Assembly: GCF_014205225.1 (NCBI RefSeq)
Contig: NZ_JACHNB010000001.1
Span: 8,041,501-8,105,500 of the forward strand
Length of the DNA stretch: 64,000 nt
Source of the DNA: Actinoplanes octamycinicus
Lineage (GTDB): Bacteria; Actinomycetota; Actinomycetes; Mycobacteriales; Micromonosporaceae
Reading direction: 5' to 3'
In this document: positions 40,815 through 49,178 of the stretch, in pieces
How the letters are laid out: the number at the start of each line of letters is the position of its first letter
Position numbering within the stretch: position 1 is the stretch's first letter
Made by a program: the position numbers and the translations under genes
The notes under the pieces: generated by a model
Told to the model about the DNA's origin: nothing
Databases searched by the model: none
Seen by the model: only the letters and a program-made list of their open reading frames with translations

Positions 40815-42071
40815 CTACGACGGGTGATCTCCCGTCGCTGACCACTCCCGGGCCGGCTCCTCGACGCGGGCCTGCGCCCGCCCCAGCATCCGGATCGGGC
40901 GGACCGCCAGCAACGCCAGGCCGGTGAGCAGCCCGGCCACCGCGCCGACCAGCAGCACCCGGTCGGTGCCGAAGGCGGCGACCGCCGGGCCGGCCAGCGC
41001 GCTGCCGATCGGGTACATGCCGACCGAGCCGGCCACCTCGTAGGCGTGCACCCGGTTCAGCACCTCCCCCGGCACCTGGGTCTGCACGCTGGTCGCCCAC
41101 ATCACGCCCCACACCCCGATCCCGGCGCCGACCACGACCTGGGCCACGGCGAGCAACGCGACCGGCCAGCCGAGCACGATGCCGAGCGGATAGATCGGGT
41201 AGCCCAGGATCGCCACCGCGCCGGCGGCCAGCGGCCGGGCCGGCTTGTACCGGATCGCCAGCAGGCCGCCGGCCACGGTGCCCGCCCCGAGAGCGCAGTT
41301 GAGCAGGCCGAACGCGGTCGCGCCGTGCGCCGGGACGAGGACCCCGGCGGCGACCGAGAGCTGCGGGCCCCAGGAGAGCACGGCGAAGCCCATCCAGATC
41401 ACGATCACGCCCCAGAGCCAGGTGCGGGACCGGAACTCGTGCCAGCCGACGACCAGGTTGCGCCACAGTCCGGCGCCGGCCGGCGGGGCGGGCACCGCGC
41501 CGAGGCGGAGCGCCAGCAGGCAGGCCGCGCTGGTCCCGTAGGCCACCGCGGAGATCAGCATGACGCCGCCGGTGGCGCCCAGGCCGACCAGGGCGCCGGC
41601 CAGCGCCGGGCCGGCCAGCCCGGTGAGCGCCTCCGAGGTGCGCAGCACGCCGTTGGCGCCCTGCACGTCCCGGGACACCAGCGGGACGGTCGACGCGGCG
41701 CCCGGCTGGAACATCGCGTTGGCGGTGCCGGCCACCACCAGCAGCGCGTAGAGCTGCCAGAGGTGGTCGATGCCACGTAGGAAGAGCCCGGCGAGCAGCA
41801 CGTGGGCGGCGAGGTTCGCCAGGTCGGCGGCGATCATCATGCGGCGGGCGGTGAACCGGTCGGCGAGCACGCCGCCGAAGAGCACCAGCACGGCGAACGG
41901 GCCGACCAGGAAGGCCATCGCGTAGCCGGCGACGTCCAGGGCGTAGCCGGCGCTGAGCAGGCCGGCGGCGACCGCGACCGGCAGCATCGCCCAGCTGAGC
42001 AGGCCCGCGCTGCGGGCGGTGAAGTAGTACCGGAAGTTGCGGGACCAGATGTCCGGCTCGATGCGGCTCAT
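40815..42071 (-). CDS. MFS exporter (EntS-like, MFS_3)
   Basis: A 418-residue transporter with about 11-12 membrane helices. It starts RNFRYYFTARSAGLLSWAML, and VLFGGVLADRFTARRMM is the A-motif loop. NAMFQPGAASTVPLVS and GANGVLRTSEALTGLAGPAL follow, features of the EntS/MFS_3 branch that exports siderophores and drugs. It is divergent from a MarR gene, and two MarR-type operators lie between, so effector-induced drug or metabolite efflux is likely. The ATG at 42071 matches the family N-terminus; an in-frame ATG at 42098 would lie inside the first operator. Confidence 0.88.
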   Translation of the reverse strand: MSRIEPDIWSRNFRYYFTARSAGLLSWAMLPVAVAAGLLSAGYALDVAGYAMAFLVGPFAVLVLFGGVLADRFTARRMMIAADLANLAAHVLLAGLFLRGIDHLWQLYALLVVAGTANAMFQPGAASTVPLVSRDVQGANGVLRTSEALTGLAGPALAGALVGLGATGGVMLISAVAYGTSAACLLALRLGAVPAPPAGAGLWRNLVVGWHEFRSRTWLWGVIVIWMGFAVLSWGPQLSVAAGVLVPAHGATAFGLLNCALGAGTVAGGLLAIRYKPARPLAAGAVAILGYPIYPLGIVLGWPVALLAVAQVVVGAGIGVWGVMWATSVQTQVPGEVLNRVHAYEVAGSVGMYPIGSALAGPAVAAFGTDRVLLVGAVAGLLTGLALLAVRPIRMLGRAQARVEEPAREWSATGDHPS

Positions 42072-42093
42072 ATCGAGGGACGTTACGTGCACA

Positions 42094-42106
42094 TGCATCT
42101 AATGCA
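42094..42106. promoter_or_regulatory. MarR operator copy 1
   Basis: TGCATCTAATGCA is a perfect palindrome with five-base arms around CTA. It lies between the MFS start and the MarR start. Its centre is 30 bp, about three helical turns, from copy 2. Confidence 0.75.
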
Positions 42107-42123
42107 CAAGAACTAAATGAGCA

Positions 42124-42136
42124 CGCATCTAGTGCA
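42124..42136. promoter_or_regulatory. MarR operator copy 2
   Basis: CGCATCTAGTGCA matches copy 1 at most positions (GCATCTA plus TGCA). It lies 23 bp before the MarR start codon. The pair on one helical face suggests cooperative or independent dimer binding that shuts both promoters. Confidence 0.7.
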
Positions 42137-42159
42137 GGTGCATGTGATAGGGTCGGCAC

Positions 42160-42576
42160 ATGGAGGATCTCGTCGGCCAGTGGCGGCAGCTGGCCGCCCG
42201 CCAGGTGCGCATCGGCAACGCGCTGGAGCAGGTCCTCACCCAGCGGCACGGGCTCAGCTGCCACGAGTTCGAGGTCCTCGATCAGCTCGCCGAGGTCGCC
42301 GAGGGCGGCAAGCCGCGGGTGCAGGACATCGCCGACGTCGTCCCGATCACGCAGAGCGCGCTGTCCCGGCTGATCGGCCGGCTGGAGCGGCAGGGCCTGA
42401 TCGAGCGGCGGCTCTGCGAGGCCGACCGCCGCGGCATCAACGTCTTCCTCACCGAGGCCGGCCGGGCGCGGCACGCCGAGGCCCACCCGACCTACTGCGA
42501 GGTGCTGGCCCGCGAGCTGCCCGCCGAGCCACCCGCCCGCCCGCTGGGCCTCGGCAAGATCGTCACTCCAGACTGA
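42160..42576 (+). CDS. MarR-family regulator
   Basis: A 138-residue winged-helix regulator. The layout is an N-terminal helix, LSCHEFEVLDQLAEVAEGGK, the recognition segment VPITQSALSRLIGRLERQGL and the wing ERRLCEADRRGINVFLTEAG. MarR proteins are dimers released from DNA by phenolic or other small ligands. The divergent MFS gene and two palindromes make it a local efflux repressor. The last 40 residues are shorter than in many MarR proteins. The ATG at 42160 is well placed. Confidence 0.9.
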   Translation: MEDLVGQWRQLAARQVRIGNALEQVLTQRHGLSCHEFEVLDQLAEVAEGGKPRVQDIADVVPITQSALSRLIGRLERQGLIERRLCEADRRGINVFLTEAGRARHAEAHPTYCEVLARELPAEPPARPLGLGKIVTPD

Positions 42577-42748
42577 AAACCGATTTCCGGTACGAGATAC
42601 CGCGCCGCCCACCCGGAAGGCGGACCGACCGAGATCGTCGCCGGTGGGCCGCGCGGCTCGAACCGGCCGGCCCCTCCTCACCCGGGCCGCCTGCTGCCTG
42701 GACGTCCTGCGCACCGGCGGTGATCCGGTCCTGCGGTAGGTTGGCCGC

Positions 42749-43393
42749 GTGAAGGTGATCGAGGGCCGGCTGATCGAGACGCCACTCGAGGCGGGTGTGG
42801 AGCGGCGCGCCTTCGGCGAGTTCGTCGGGCCGCACGGCGAGCTCGCGTCGTACGCATTCGGCTGGGCGACGGCGCACGAGCAGGACGTCGCCCGGCTGAC
42901 CGTGGGGATCGGCGCCGGCAACCCGGGAGGCGGCAGCTTCCACGCGATCATCTTCAGCAAGGACGGCAGCTACGCCTGCTCGCTGGTCGACGAGCCGTTC
43001 GAGCGCGTGCCCGAGGGCGGTCCCGACCTGACCGCTGCCGAGGCCCGCGCGCACGAGGACCTGCCGTTCATCTGGTGGGTGGTGGACCGGGTGATGGAGC
43101 GCGACCGCCGCGCGCGGTGGATGAAGCATTGGCTGCTCGGCACCACCAGCATCCAGACGGCCGAGGTCTTCGCGCGGACCGAGCCGATCCTGTACGTCAG
43201 CCACGACGCTGATGACGGCCTGTGGCAGCTCATCGGCGCCAGCGACGCCGATCCGGCGACGGGCCGGATCAGCCATCTGCACCACGCCGTGGAGCACGAC
43301 CCGACGCTGCTCGACGTGCTCGACCTGGAGCCGGGCGAGAGCGCGTACCGGAGCGGCCCGCACACTCCCTGGACCAGCGAACCGTCCGCTTAG
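42749..43393 (+). CDS. DUF2185 (Imm33-like) domain protein
   Basis: A 214-residue soluble protein with a GTG start. The C-terminal part (LWQLIGASDADPAT, then the dipeptide-spaced ISHLHHAVEHDPTLLDVLDL and PGESAYR) matches the pattern of DUF2185, a domain also counted among polymorphic-toxin immunity proteins (Imm33). The N-terminal 130 residues are less familiar (EFVGPHGELASYAFGWATAH). No toxin gene lies next to it, so an immunity role is speculative. It follows the MarR gene by 172 bp on the same strand. Confidence 0.55.
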   Translation: MKVIEGRLIETPLEAGVERRAFGEFVGPHGELASYAFGWATAHEQDVARLTVGIGAGNPGGGSFHAIIFSKDGSYACSLVDEPFERVPEGGPDLTAAEARAHEDLPFIWWVVDRVMERDRRARWMKHWLLGTTSIQTAEVFARTEPILYVSHDADDGLWQLIGASDADPATGRISHLHHAVEHDPTLLDVLDLEPGESAYRSGPHTPWTSEPSA

Positions 43394-43544
43394 CCTCGAC
43401 CCGCCCGGGCGGCACTGCGGACCGCGTCCACCACCGGCTCGAAGACCCCCACCGAGCCTGGGCGGCACCATGACGACCGGACGCCGAGCCGCGCGGGTCA
43501 CCGTGGACCGGAGCGGCTCGACGTCTCGCCGTGCCCGATGCTGA

Positions 43545-44195
43545 TCAGCGGCAGCGCAGCCAGGTGAAGTGGTAGATCGTCTGGATGCTGCCGTCGGTGG
43601 AGTCCATCGTCAGGTAGCTCACGTCGGTGGAGCTGCCCTTGGTGACCCGCAGCTCGGTGTTGATGTTGAGGTTGCGCTGCTCGCCGCAGGGCCGGAAGAC
43701 CTGCGCCGCGATCGGCACCTCGTCGGTGGCGATCCAGTTGTCGTCCAGGGGCGCGGCGATCGCGTGGTTGGCGTAGCTGCCCACGGTCATCCCCTGGAAG
43801 TAGTAGTTGGCCCGCTGCTGGGCGGTCGCGCCGCGCTGCAAGAACCCGTATCCCCGGTAATCGACCTTGGCGATCGCGAAGGTGTACCCGGAGGGCGCGT
43901 TGACCAGCACGTTGAGCTGGCAGTTCTTCCGGTTCTCGGTGACCGGGACGCCCGGGCCGGCCTGCGCCAGGTAGGCGCTGTAGATCGCGGTGAAGGCGGA
44001 GTGGTCCGGCGAGACCGCCACATCGGCGGTGCCCGGCGCGCAGCCCGAGCCGGCCATCGCCACCAGTTCGATGGAGAGGTCGCCGGTGGGCGGCGGATCG
44101 GTGATGACGAGTCCCGCGGACGCCGGCGACGCCAGGAGCAGCGACGATGCGAGCACGGCGAGAGCAACACATCCGCGCGTTAACAACCTTTTCAT
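43545..44195 (-). CDS. Secreted DUF4360 protein
   Basis: A 216-residue exported protein. The signal peptide is RGCVALAVLASSLLLASPASA. The mature domain has the DUF4360 pattern: GSGCAPGTADVAVSPDHSAF, ENRKNCQLNVLVNAPSGYTF, AKVDYRGYGFLQRGATAQQR, the FRPCGEQRNLNINTELRV block and a final cysteine. The four cysteines probably form two disulfides. DUF4360 proteins are secreted and of unknown function. GGAAAGAA lies just before the ATG at 44195. A related gene lies divergently at 44529. Confidence 0.85.
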   Translation of the reverse strand: MKRLLTRGCVALAVLASSLLLASPASAGLVITDPPPTGDLSIELVAMAGSGCAPGTADVAVSPDHSAFTAIYSAYLAQAGPGVPVTENRKNCQLNVLVNAPSGYTFAIAKVDYRGYGFLQRGATAQQRANYYFQGMTVGSYANHAIAAPLDDNWIATDEVPIAAQVFRPCGEQRNLNINTELRVTKGSSTDVSYLTMDSTDGSIQTIYHFTWLRCR

Positions 44196-44528
44196 TTCTT
44201 TCCCTTCGGGCTCGGGGACGGGCCAGCACAAGCTATTGACTGTCTTCAATGCGAGTCAACAGCGATCGAACGAATCAATTGATTTCTTCGTGCCTGCCGG
44301 GAAAGAGGTCGACCGAGGCCAAACCAGCGCAAAAGAGTCTTATCCCTCTACCTTACGCGGCTTAAGCGGGGTTTCACCCGGCAGCCGGAGCGATCGGTGA
44401 TCATTTATAGATTGATGCTTGTGCATGCCTTATGGTCGCCACTACGGTGTTCGCGGATGCAGCAGCAGCCATTCTGGAATCGTTCAAAACCGCGCCCGGC
44501 CCATCCCCCCTGCTCCGGAAGGAATTCC
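44196..44528. other. Divergent promoter region of the DUF4360 pair
   Basis: About 333 bases with distinctly lower GC (for example CGAATCAATTGATTTCTTCG near 44271 and ATCATTTATAGATTGATGC near 44399). It must carry both promoters. No operator repeat could be assigned. AATCAATTGATT at 44273-44284 is a 12-bp perfect palindrome. Confidence 0.5.
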
Positions 44529-45161
44529 ATGAAGAACAGCAAACGTGTGATGACGGCCGTGCTGATCACGGCCCTCGCGTTGCCGCTCGGCACGCCCGCG
44601 CACGCCGCCCCGGCAGCCGACGCGGCCGCGGCCGCGATCACCGTCGAGGTGATCGCCAGCAGCGGGTCCGGGTGCGCCGCGGGCACCGCCTCGGTGGTCG
44701 GCAACGGCGACAACACCGGGTTCCGGGTCCGGTACCGGGACTTCGTGGCCGAGGCCGGCGGCGACGCCGGCGTCGCCGACCGCCGCAAGAACTGCCAGCT
44801 CGGCGTCCTGGTCAGCATCCCGGACGGCTGGACCATCGCGATTGCCTCGGCCAACTACCGGGGCCGGGCCGCGCTCAAGGCCGGCGCGAGCGCCCTGCAG
44901 CGCACCAGCTACTACTGGCAGGGGTCGTCGGCGACCGAGCGCAAGGACGTGACGTTCAGCGGCCCGCTCAACGGGCTCTGGACCACCTGGGACGTGGCGC
45001 CCGTGCTGACCTATGCCGCGTGCGGCTCGCAGAGCGTCCTCAACATCAACACCGAGCTGCGGGTCAGTCCCGGCTCCTCCACCGGCACCAGCACGATGTC
45101 GATGAACAGCACCGAGGGCGACGTCGACACCCTGTTCAACTACAGCGTCTCCGCCTGCTGA
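44529..45161 (+). CDS. Secreted DUF4360 protein (paralogue)
   Basis: A 210-residue exported protein, divergent paralogue of the gene at 43545. The signal peptide ends LALPLGTPAHA. The mature part repeats the family marks: GSGCAAGTASVVGNGDNTGF, DRRKNCQLGVLVSIPDGWTI, SANYRGRAALKAGASALQRT, AACGSQSVLNINTELRV and a C-terminal Cys. GGAAGGAA lies four bases before the ATG at 44529. Strand-for-strand similarity to its neighbour suggests a local inverted duplication followed by divergence. A strong hairpin follows the stop. Confidence 0.85.
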   Translation: MKNSKRVMTAVLITALALPLGTPAHAAPAADAAAAAITVEVIASSGSGCAAGTASVVGNGDNTGFRVRYRDFVAEAGGDAGVADRRKNCQLGVLVSIPDGWTIAIASANYRGRAALKAGASALQRTSYYWQGSSATERKDVTFSGPLNGLWTTWDVAPVLTYAACGSQSVLNINTELRVSPGSSTGTSTMSMNSTEGDVDTLFNYSVSAC

Positions 45162-45183
45162 CCGCGCCGGCCGGCCGAGGTGT

Positions 45184-45208
45184 GGGGCGCCGAGCCGTTC
45201 GGCGCCCC
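45184..45208. terminator. Bidirectional hairpin terminator
   Basis: GGGGCGCCGA and TCGGCGCCCC form a perfect 10-bp stem around a GCCGT loop. It lies between the convergent DUF4360 gene (stop 45161) and the glycoside hydrolase gene (stop 45216). Confidence 0.8.
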
Positions 45209-45215
45209 CTCCCGG

Positions 45216-47342
45216 TCACCGGGTGATACGGACGTCGTCCACGTAACCCCGATAACCGCCGGTCGCGGCCGGCTGGTCGTACCCGATGTCCAGCTGCACG
45301 ATCTTCTTGCCGGCGGCCACCCCGCCGATCGGGACGCTGACCAGGTTCCAGGTGTCGAGGGTCAGCTTGCCGCACTGGTACGCCGGATGGGCCCGGTTGC
45401 CGCGCTGGTCCTTGGTGCCGGAGTCACGCAGGCTCTTCCGGGCGCCGGTGGCCGGGTCCACCCAGATCAGGTCGACCGCGACGCACGAGCTGTTGCTCCC
45501 GGTGGCCATCCCCCAGCTGGTCGCGCCGCTCTGTGGGTAGATCCAGTAGGACAACCGGCTGGCCGGTGTCACGGTCAGCTCACCGAAACCGAAAACCCTG
45601 GTGTACGCGTACGACGAGCTGGCATTGGTGTCCTTGCCGGAGTACATCAGCACCCGTCCACCGGAGTGCGCGCCGGTCGGGCTGGTCCCGTTGAACAGCT
45701 CCGGCCCGGTCAGCGTGCCGGTGATGCCGCCGACGTTGCGCAGGCCGCCGCCGGGCGCGGTGGCCGAGACCGAGTTGGTCCAGGTGTTGCCGGCCTGGAA
45801 CTCCTCCACCCCGCTGGCGAACAGGTCGCTGGAGTTCCAGCTCGCCTCCGCCTGGCCCGCGGGCTGGAGCACCAGCGCGCCGTCGTCGCCGAGCCGCAGC
45901 GTCGAGACGCCCCGGCCCTGGCTGCCGGAGGCCCAGAGCGGCCGGTCGGCGTAGTCGTACAGGACCAGGTTGCCGTCCTGCTGGTTGGTGAGCCGGTACG
46001 CCTTCTGGCCGCCCTGCGCCCACACCGCCTTCGGCGTGCCGCCGCGCAGGTCGTAGAGGACCAGGTTGCCGTCCGCCTGCATCCAGAAGGTGTACTGCCC
46101 GTTCGCCGCCTTGAGCGCCGCGCCGCGGAACAGCGAGCGGCCCGGCGCCAGCGTGGGCAGCCAGTCGTCGCCGTTCAGCACGCCGCGCAGGTCGCTGTAC
46201 ATCGGCTCCTTCGGCCGGCCGGCGTTGTCGCGCAGCCCGAAGTGGCACTCCCCGTCGCGCGGGTTCCGCACGCACAGCTCGTGGTCGGCCGCGGTGTCCT
46301 GGAAGGAGTAGAGGAACAACGGTCCGGTGTACGGCCGGGACCGCCACATCCGGACACCCTCCTCCAGCGCGTCCCGCACCCGCTCCACGGTCTGCGGCTG
46401 CCGCGAGCCCTCGCTCGGGAAGCCGAACTCGGTGCCCCAGATCTTCTTGTCCGCGTCGCCGTTGCGGACCATCACGTCGCGCAGCGCGGCCAGGCCACCG
46501 CAGAGCGGGTCGTCCGGCCCGAAGCCGGACCAGTAGCGGTACCAGTTGACCGTGCCGTGGCAGGGATCCTGCGCGTACGACGGGATGTGCCCGCCGGTCC
46601 AGTCCGGGTACGGGTGGTAGGCGACCGCGTCCATGAACCTGGCCTTGCCGCTGCGGTAGCCGTACTCCAGCCAGTCACTGGCCTCGTTGTCGTTCTGGAT
46701 GACGCCGTCCTTCTCGTAGACGTCGCCGCCGCCCGAGCCGCCGGCCAGCACCACGCAGGCCGGGCACCCCGCGTCGATCTCCAGGTAGGCGTGCTCCACC
46801 AGCTCCCAGTAGCGCTGCATCCGGGTGGTGGTGCTGTTGTCCCCGAAGCTGGCGAACCGGGCGAAGTTCGGCTCGTTCCAGATCTCGTACGCCTGCACCT
46901 TCGGCCCGAAGTGCGCGACGGTCTGCCGGACGATGCTCTTCCAGGCCTCCGTGTCGGTCGGCAGCCAGTGCGGCTCCCGGCCGCCGTTCGCCCAGGTCGG
47001 CGCGTAGTCGAGGATCAGCAGGACGCGGACGCCGCGCGCGTGGGCGGCGTCGATGTTCTGGTCGAGTTTCTGCCAGTTCAGCTCGCCGTCGCGGGTCGGC
47101 TGGACCCGATCCCACTGCAGGTCGAGGCGGACGATCGGCTTCTTGTCGCCGAGGTAGTCGTCCATCGCCGCGATCCGCTCCGGCCGCCCCTCGGTGTCGC
47201 TGCCGTCGCTGAACCCGACGTCCGCCGCCGTGAACACGTACGGCTCGGCGACCGCCGCCGGCGCCGCCGAGCCCGGTGCCGCGATGCCGAGAAGAGCCCC
47301 CACCACGACCGGAATGACGCTCCACGCCGTGATCCGTCTCAT
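45216..47342 (-). CDS. Secreted glycoside hydrolase (GH39/GH5-like) with bulb-lectin domain
   Basis: A 708-residue exported enzyme. The signal peptide ends near AAPAAVA. A TIM-barrel glycosidase domain (about 35-360) has the acid/base Glu in AYEIWNEPNFARF and the nucleophile Glu in KKIWGTEFGFPS. A B-lectin domain (about 385-490) follows with two QxDGNLVLY mannose-binding motifs, then a C-terminal beta-sandwich (about 500-708) resembling a carbohydrate-binding module. A secreted enzyme acting on a plant or cell-wall polysaccharide is likely; the exact substrate is not visible. GGGGAGGA lies before the ATG at 47342. It stands alone on its strand. Confidence 0.75.
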   Translation of the reverse strand: MRRITAWSVIPVVVGALLGIAAPGSAAPAAVAEPYVFTAADVGFSDGSDTEGRPERIAAMDDYLGDKKPIVRLDLQWDRVQPTRDGELNWQKLDQNIDAAHARGVRVLLILDYAPTWANGGREPHWLPTDTEAWKSIVRQTVAHFGPKVQAYEIWNEPNFARFASFGDNSTTTRMQRYWELVEHAYLEIDAGCPACVVLAGGSGGGDVYEKDGVIQNDNEASDWLEYGYRSGKARFMDAVAYHPYPDWTGGHIPSYAQDPCHGTVNWYRYWSGFGPDDPLCGGLAALRDVMVRNGDADKKIWGTEFGFPSEGSRQPQTVERVRDALEEGVRMWRSRPYTGPLFLYSFQDTAADHELCVRNPRDGECHFGLRDNAGRPKEPMYSDLRGVLNGDDWLPTLAPGRSLFRGAALKAANGQYTFWMQADGNLVLYDLRGGTPKAVWAQGGQKAYRLTNQQDGNLVLYDYADRPLWASGSQGRGVSTLRLGDDGALVLQPAGQAEASWNSSDLFASGVEEFQAGNTWTNSVSATAPGGGLRNVGGITGTLTGPELFNGTSPTGAHSGGRVLMYSGKDTNASSSYAYTRVFGFGELTVTPASRLSYWIYPQSGATSWGMATGSNSSCVAVDLIWVDPATGARKSLRDSGTKDQRGNRAHPAYQCGKLTLDTWNLVSVPIGGVAAGKKIVQLDIGYDQPAATGGYRGYVDDVRITR

Positions 47343-47549
47343 CGATCCTCCCCCGATGCCGCCCGGCCCCCGCCGGCGCGGCATCGAACGGTATCAAGGT
47401 GCTCGACGGGGCGATGGTGCCCGGCCCCGCGCCACTGCGGGCGACGCCAACACGCCGAACACGGCGGCCGCGTCGGACTCCTCCTGCGGGCGGTGTGGCG
47501 TGCGCTACATCGCCTCAAGGGCGGGTGTGCCGCGACGACATGGCGCGGC

Positions 47550-48965
47550 GTGAAGAACAAGGTGATCTGGGTGCTGCTGGGCGCGACGGTGCTGGCGGCG
47601 GTCGCGATGTGGTGGCGCCGCGAGACGCTGACCTCCGACATCATCTACTTCGCGTGGGCGGTACCGCTGGCCGTCGCCGTCTGCATCACCGCGGCGCGCC
47701 AGCCGGCGAAGCGTAACCGGGTGCCGTGGTGCCTGATCGCCTTCGCCCTGGTTCTGTGGCTCAGCGGCGACACCGTGCAGACCGTGCAGTACTACTCCGG
47801 CTACGTGCCGCCGGTCGGGCTCTCGGACGTGCTGTGGCTTTCCGGCTACCCCGCCATGGCAGCCGCCCTTCTGATGATGGCCCGCTACCGGGCGGCCGGC
47901 CGCGTCCGCGGTGTCGTGCTCGACGCGCTGACGCTGACGTTCGCCGCCGGGATCGCCGCCTACGTCTACTTCTGCCTGCCGATCATCGCCGAGGGCTTCA
48001 CCACCCTGGAGAGCGTGACCCCGGCCCTGTACCCCCTCGGCGACGTCATGTTGCTCGCCGGTGTGCTCATGCTGTTCCTGTCCCCCGGGCGGCGCGGCGG
48101 ACCCACCTACTTGATGCTCGCCGCCGCCACGCTGTATCTGCTCACCGATTCGGCCAACAACGTGCTCTTCTACGTGGTGCACAGCGACACCTCGTGGAGC
48201 TTGGACGGCGCCGTCCTGCTCGGCAACTGCCTGCTCGCCTGCGCTGGACTGCACCACCGCAGCGACGAGCTCACCGAGCCGGGCCGAGCCGTCGAGGTGC
48301 TGCACCCCGCCCGGGTGCTCTTCCTCGGGGCGGCCCTGGCAACCGCGCCCACCGTCGTGCTCACGCACACCGGGCTGGGTCCCGGCGGCCGCACCATCCT
48401 GATGGCGGCCACCCTCGCCTGCATCGCCTGCGTGCTGACCCGCTTCCTGCAAGCCGTCCGCGAACTCGAACGCACTCAGGCCCAATTGGCCTACCAGGCC
48501 CGGCACGACCCGCTGACCGGCCTGGCGAACCGCGCCGCCTTCACCGAGCACCTCGAGCAGGACACCGCCGGGGTGCTGCTCTACCTCGACCTCGACGGGT
48601 TCAAAGGGATCAACGACCGCGACGGGCACGAGGCCGGAGACGCCGTGCTGCAGGCGGTCGGTCAGCGGCTCAGCGCGGCCGTTCGCAGCAGCGACCTGGT
48701 GGTCCGGCTCGGCGGCGACGAGTTCGTCATCGCTTGCCCCGCGGCGGACACCGCATACGGGGAACTGCTGGCGCAGCGGATCGTCGCGGAGGTGTCGCGC
48801 CCGGTCGAGTTCGGCGGGCGGCACCTCGTCGTCGGCGTCAGTGTCGGCATCGCCGCGCACACCCATATCTCAACCGGCTCTCGCCACGCCGCGCTGCGCG
48901 CCGCCGACGAGGCCATGTACGCGGCGAAGAGCCGCGGCAAAGGCAACTGGGTCGTCGCGGCGTAG
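47550..48965 (+). CDS. Membrane diguanylate cyclase
   Basis: A 471-residue protein. About nine membrane helices (to about 305) precede a GGDEF domain beginning ARHDPLTGLANRAAF. The catalytic GGDEF motif is intact at 388-392, and the inhibitory-site RxxD is present as RSSD (379-382), five residues before it. The protein should therefore make c-di-GMP from two GTP and be feedback-inhibited. The GTG at 47550 is chosen because the family N-terminus begins MKNKVIWVLLGA-like; no closer start exists. It is divergent from the secreted hydrolase gene and 213 bp before the sensor kinase gene. Confidence 0.88.
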   Translation: MKNKVIWVLLGATVLAAVAMWWRRETLTSDIIYFAWAVPLAVAVCITAARQPAKRNRVPWCLIAFALVLWLSGDTVQTVQYYSGYVPPVGLSDVLWLSGYPAMAAALLMMARYRAAGRVRGVVLDALTLTFAAGIAAYVYFCLPIIAEGFTTLESVTPALYPLGDVMLLAGVLMLFLSPGRRGGPTYLMLAAATLYLLTDSANNVLFYVVHSDTSWSLDGAVLLGNCLLACAGLHHRSDELTEPGRAVEVLHPARVLFLGAALATAPTVVLTHTGLGPGGRTILMAATLACIACVLTRFLQAVRELERTQAQLAYQARHDPLTGLANRAAFTEHLEQDTAGVLLYLDLDGFKGINDRDGHEAGDAVLQAVGQRLSAAVRSSDLVVRLGGDEFVIACPAADTAYGELLAQRIVAEVSRPVEFGGRHLVVGVSVGIAAHTHISTGSRHAALRAADEAMYAAKSRGKGNWVVAA

Positions 48966-49178
48966 CCAACTTCCTTACCGGGCGACGGCCGAGACCCAGC
49001 ATTGCGTCGAACAGGCTCGGCGGTTGCGCGACGCGGGGTCGCGGACCGCCCGTGCGATCAGCCAAACGCCGCCAACCAGGGCCGGTGGAGCCGCAACAGT
49101 GGCAGGATCTGGAGGTACGCGGACCCTACGGTCGCCGATCCAAGACCGTATGCCGCACCGGGCACTAAGGGGCTCCAG

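Noticed and set aside
45180..47549. Long open plus-strand frame leading into the diguanylate cyclase
   Set aside because: It is the shadow of the secreted glycoside hydrolase on the other strand. The cyclase begins at the GTG at 47550, where family similarity starts.
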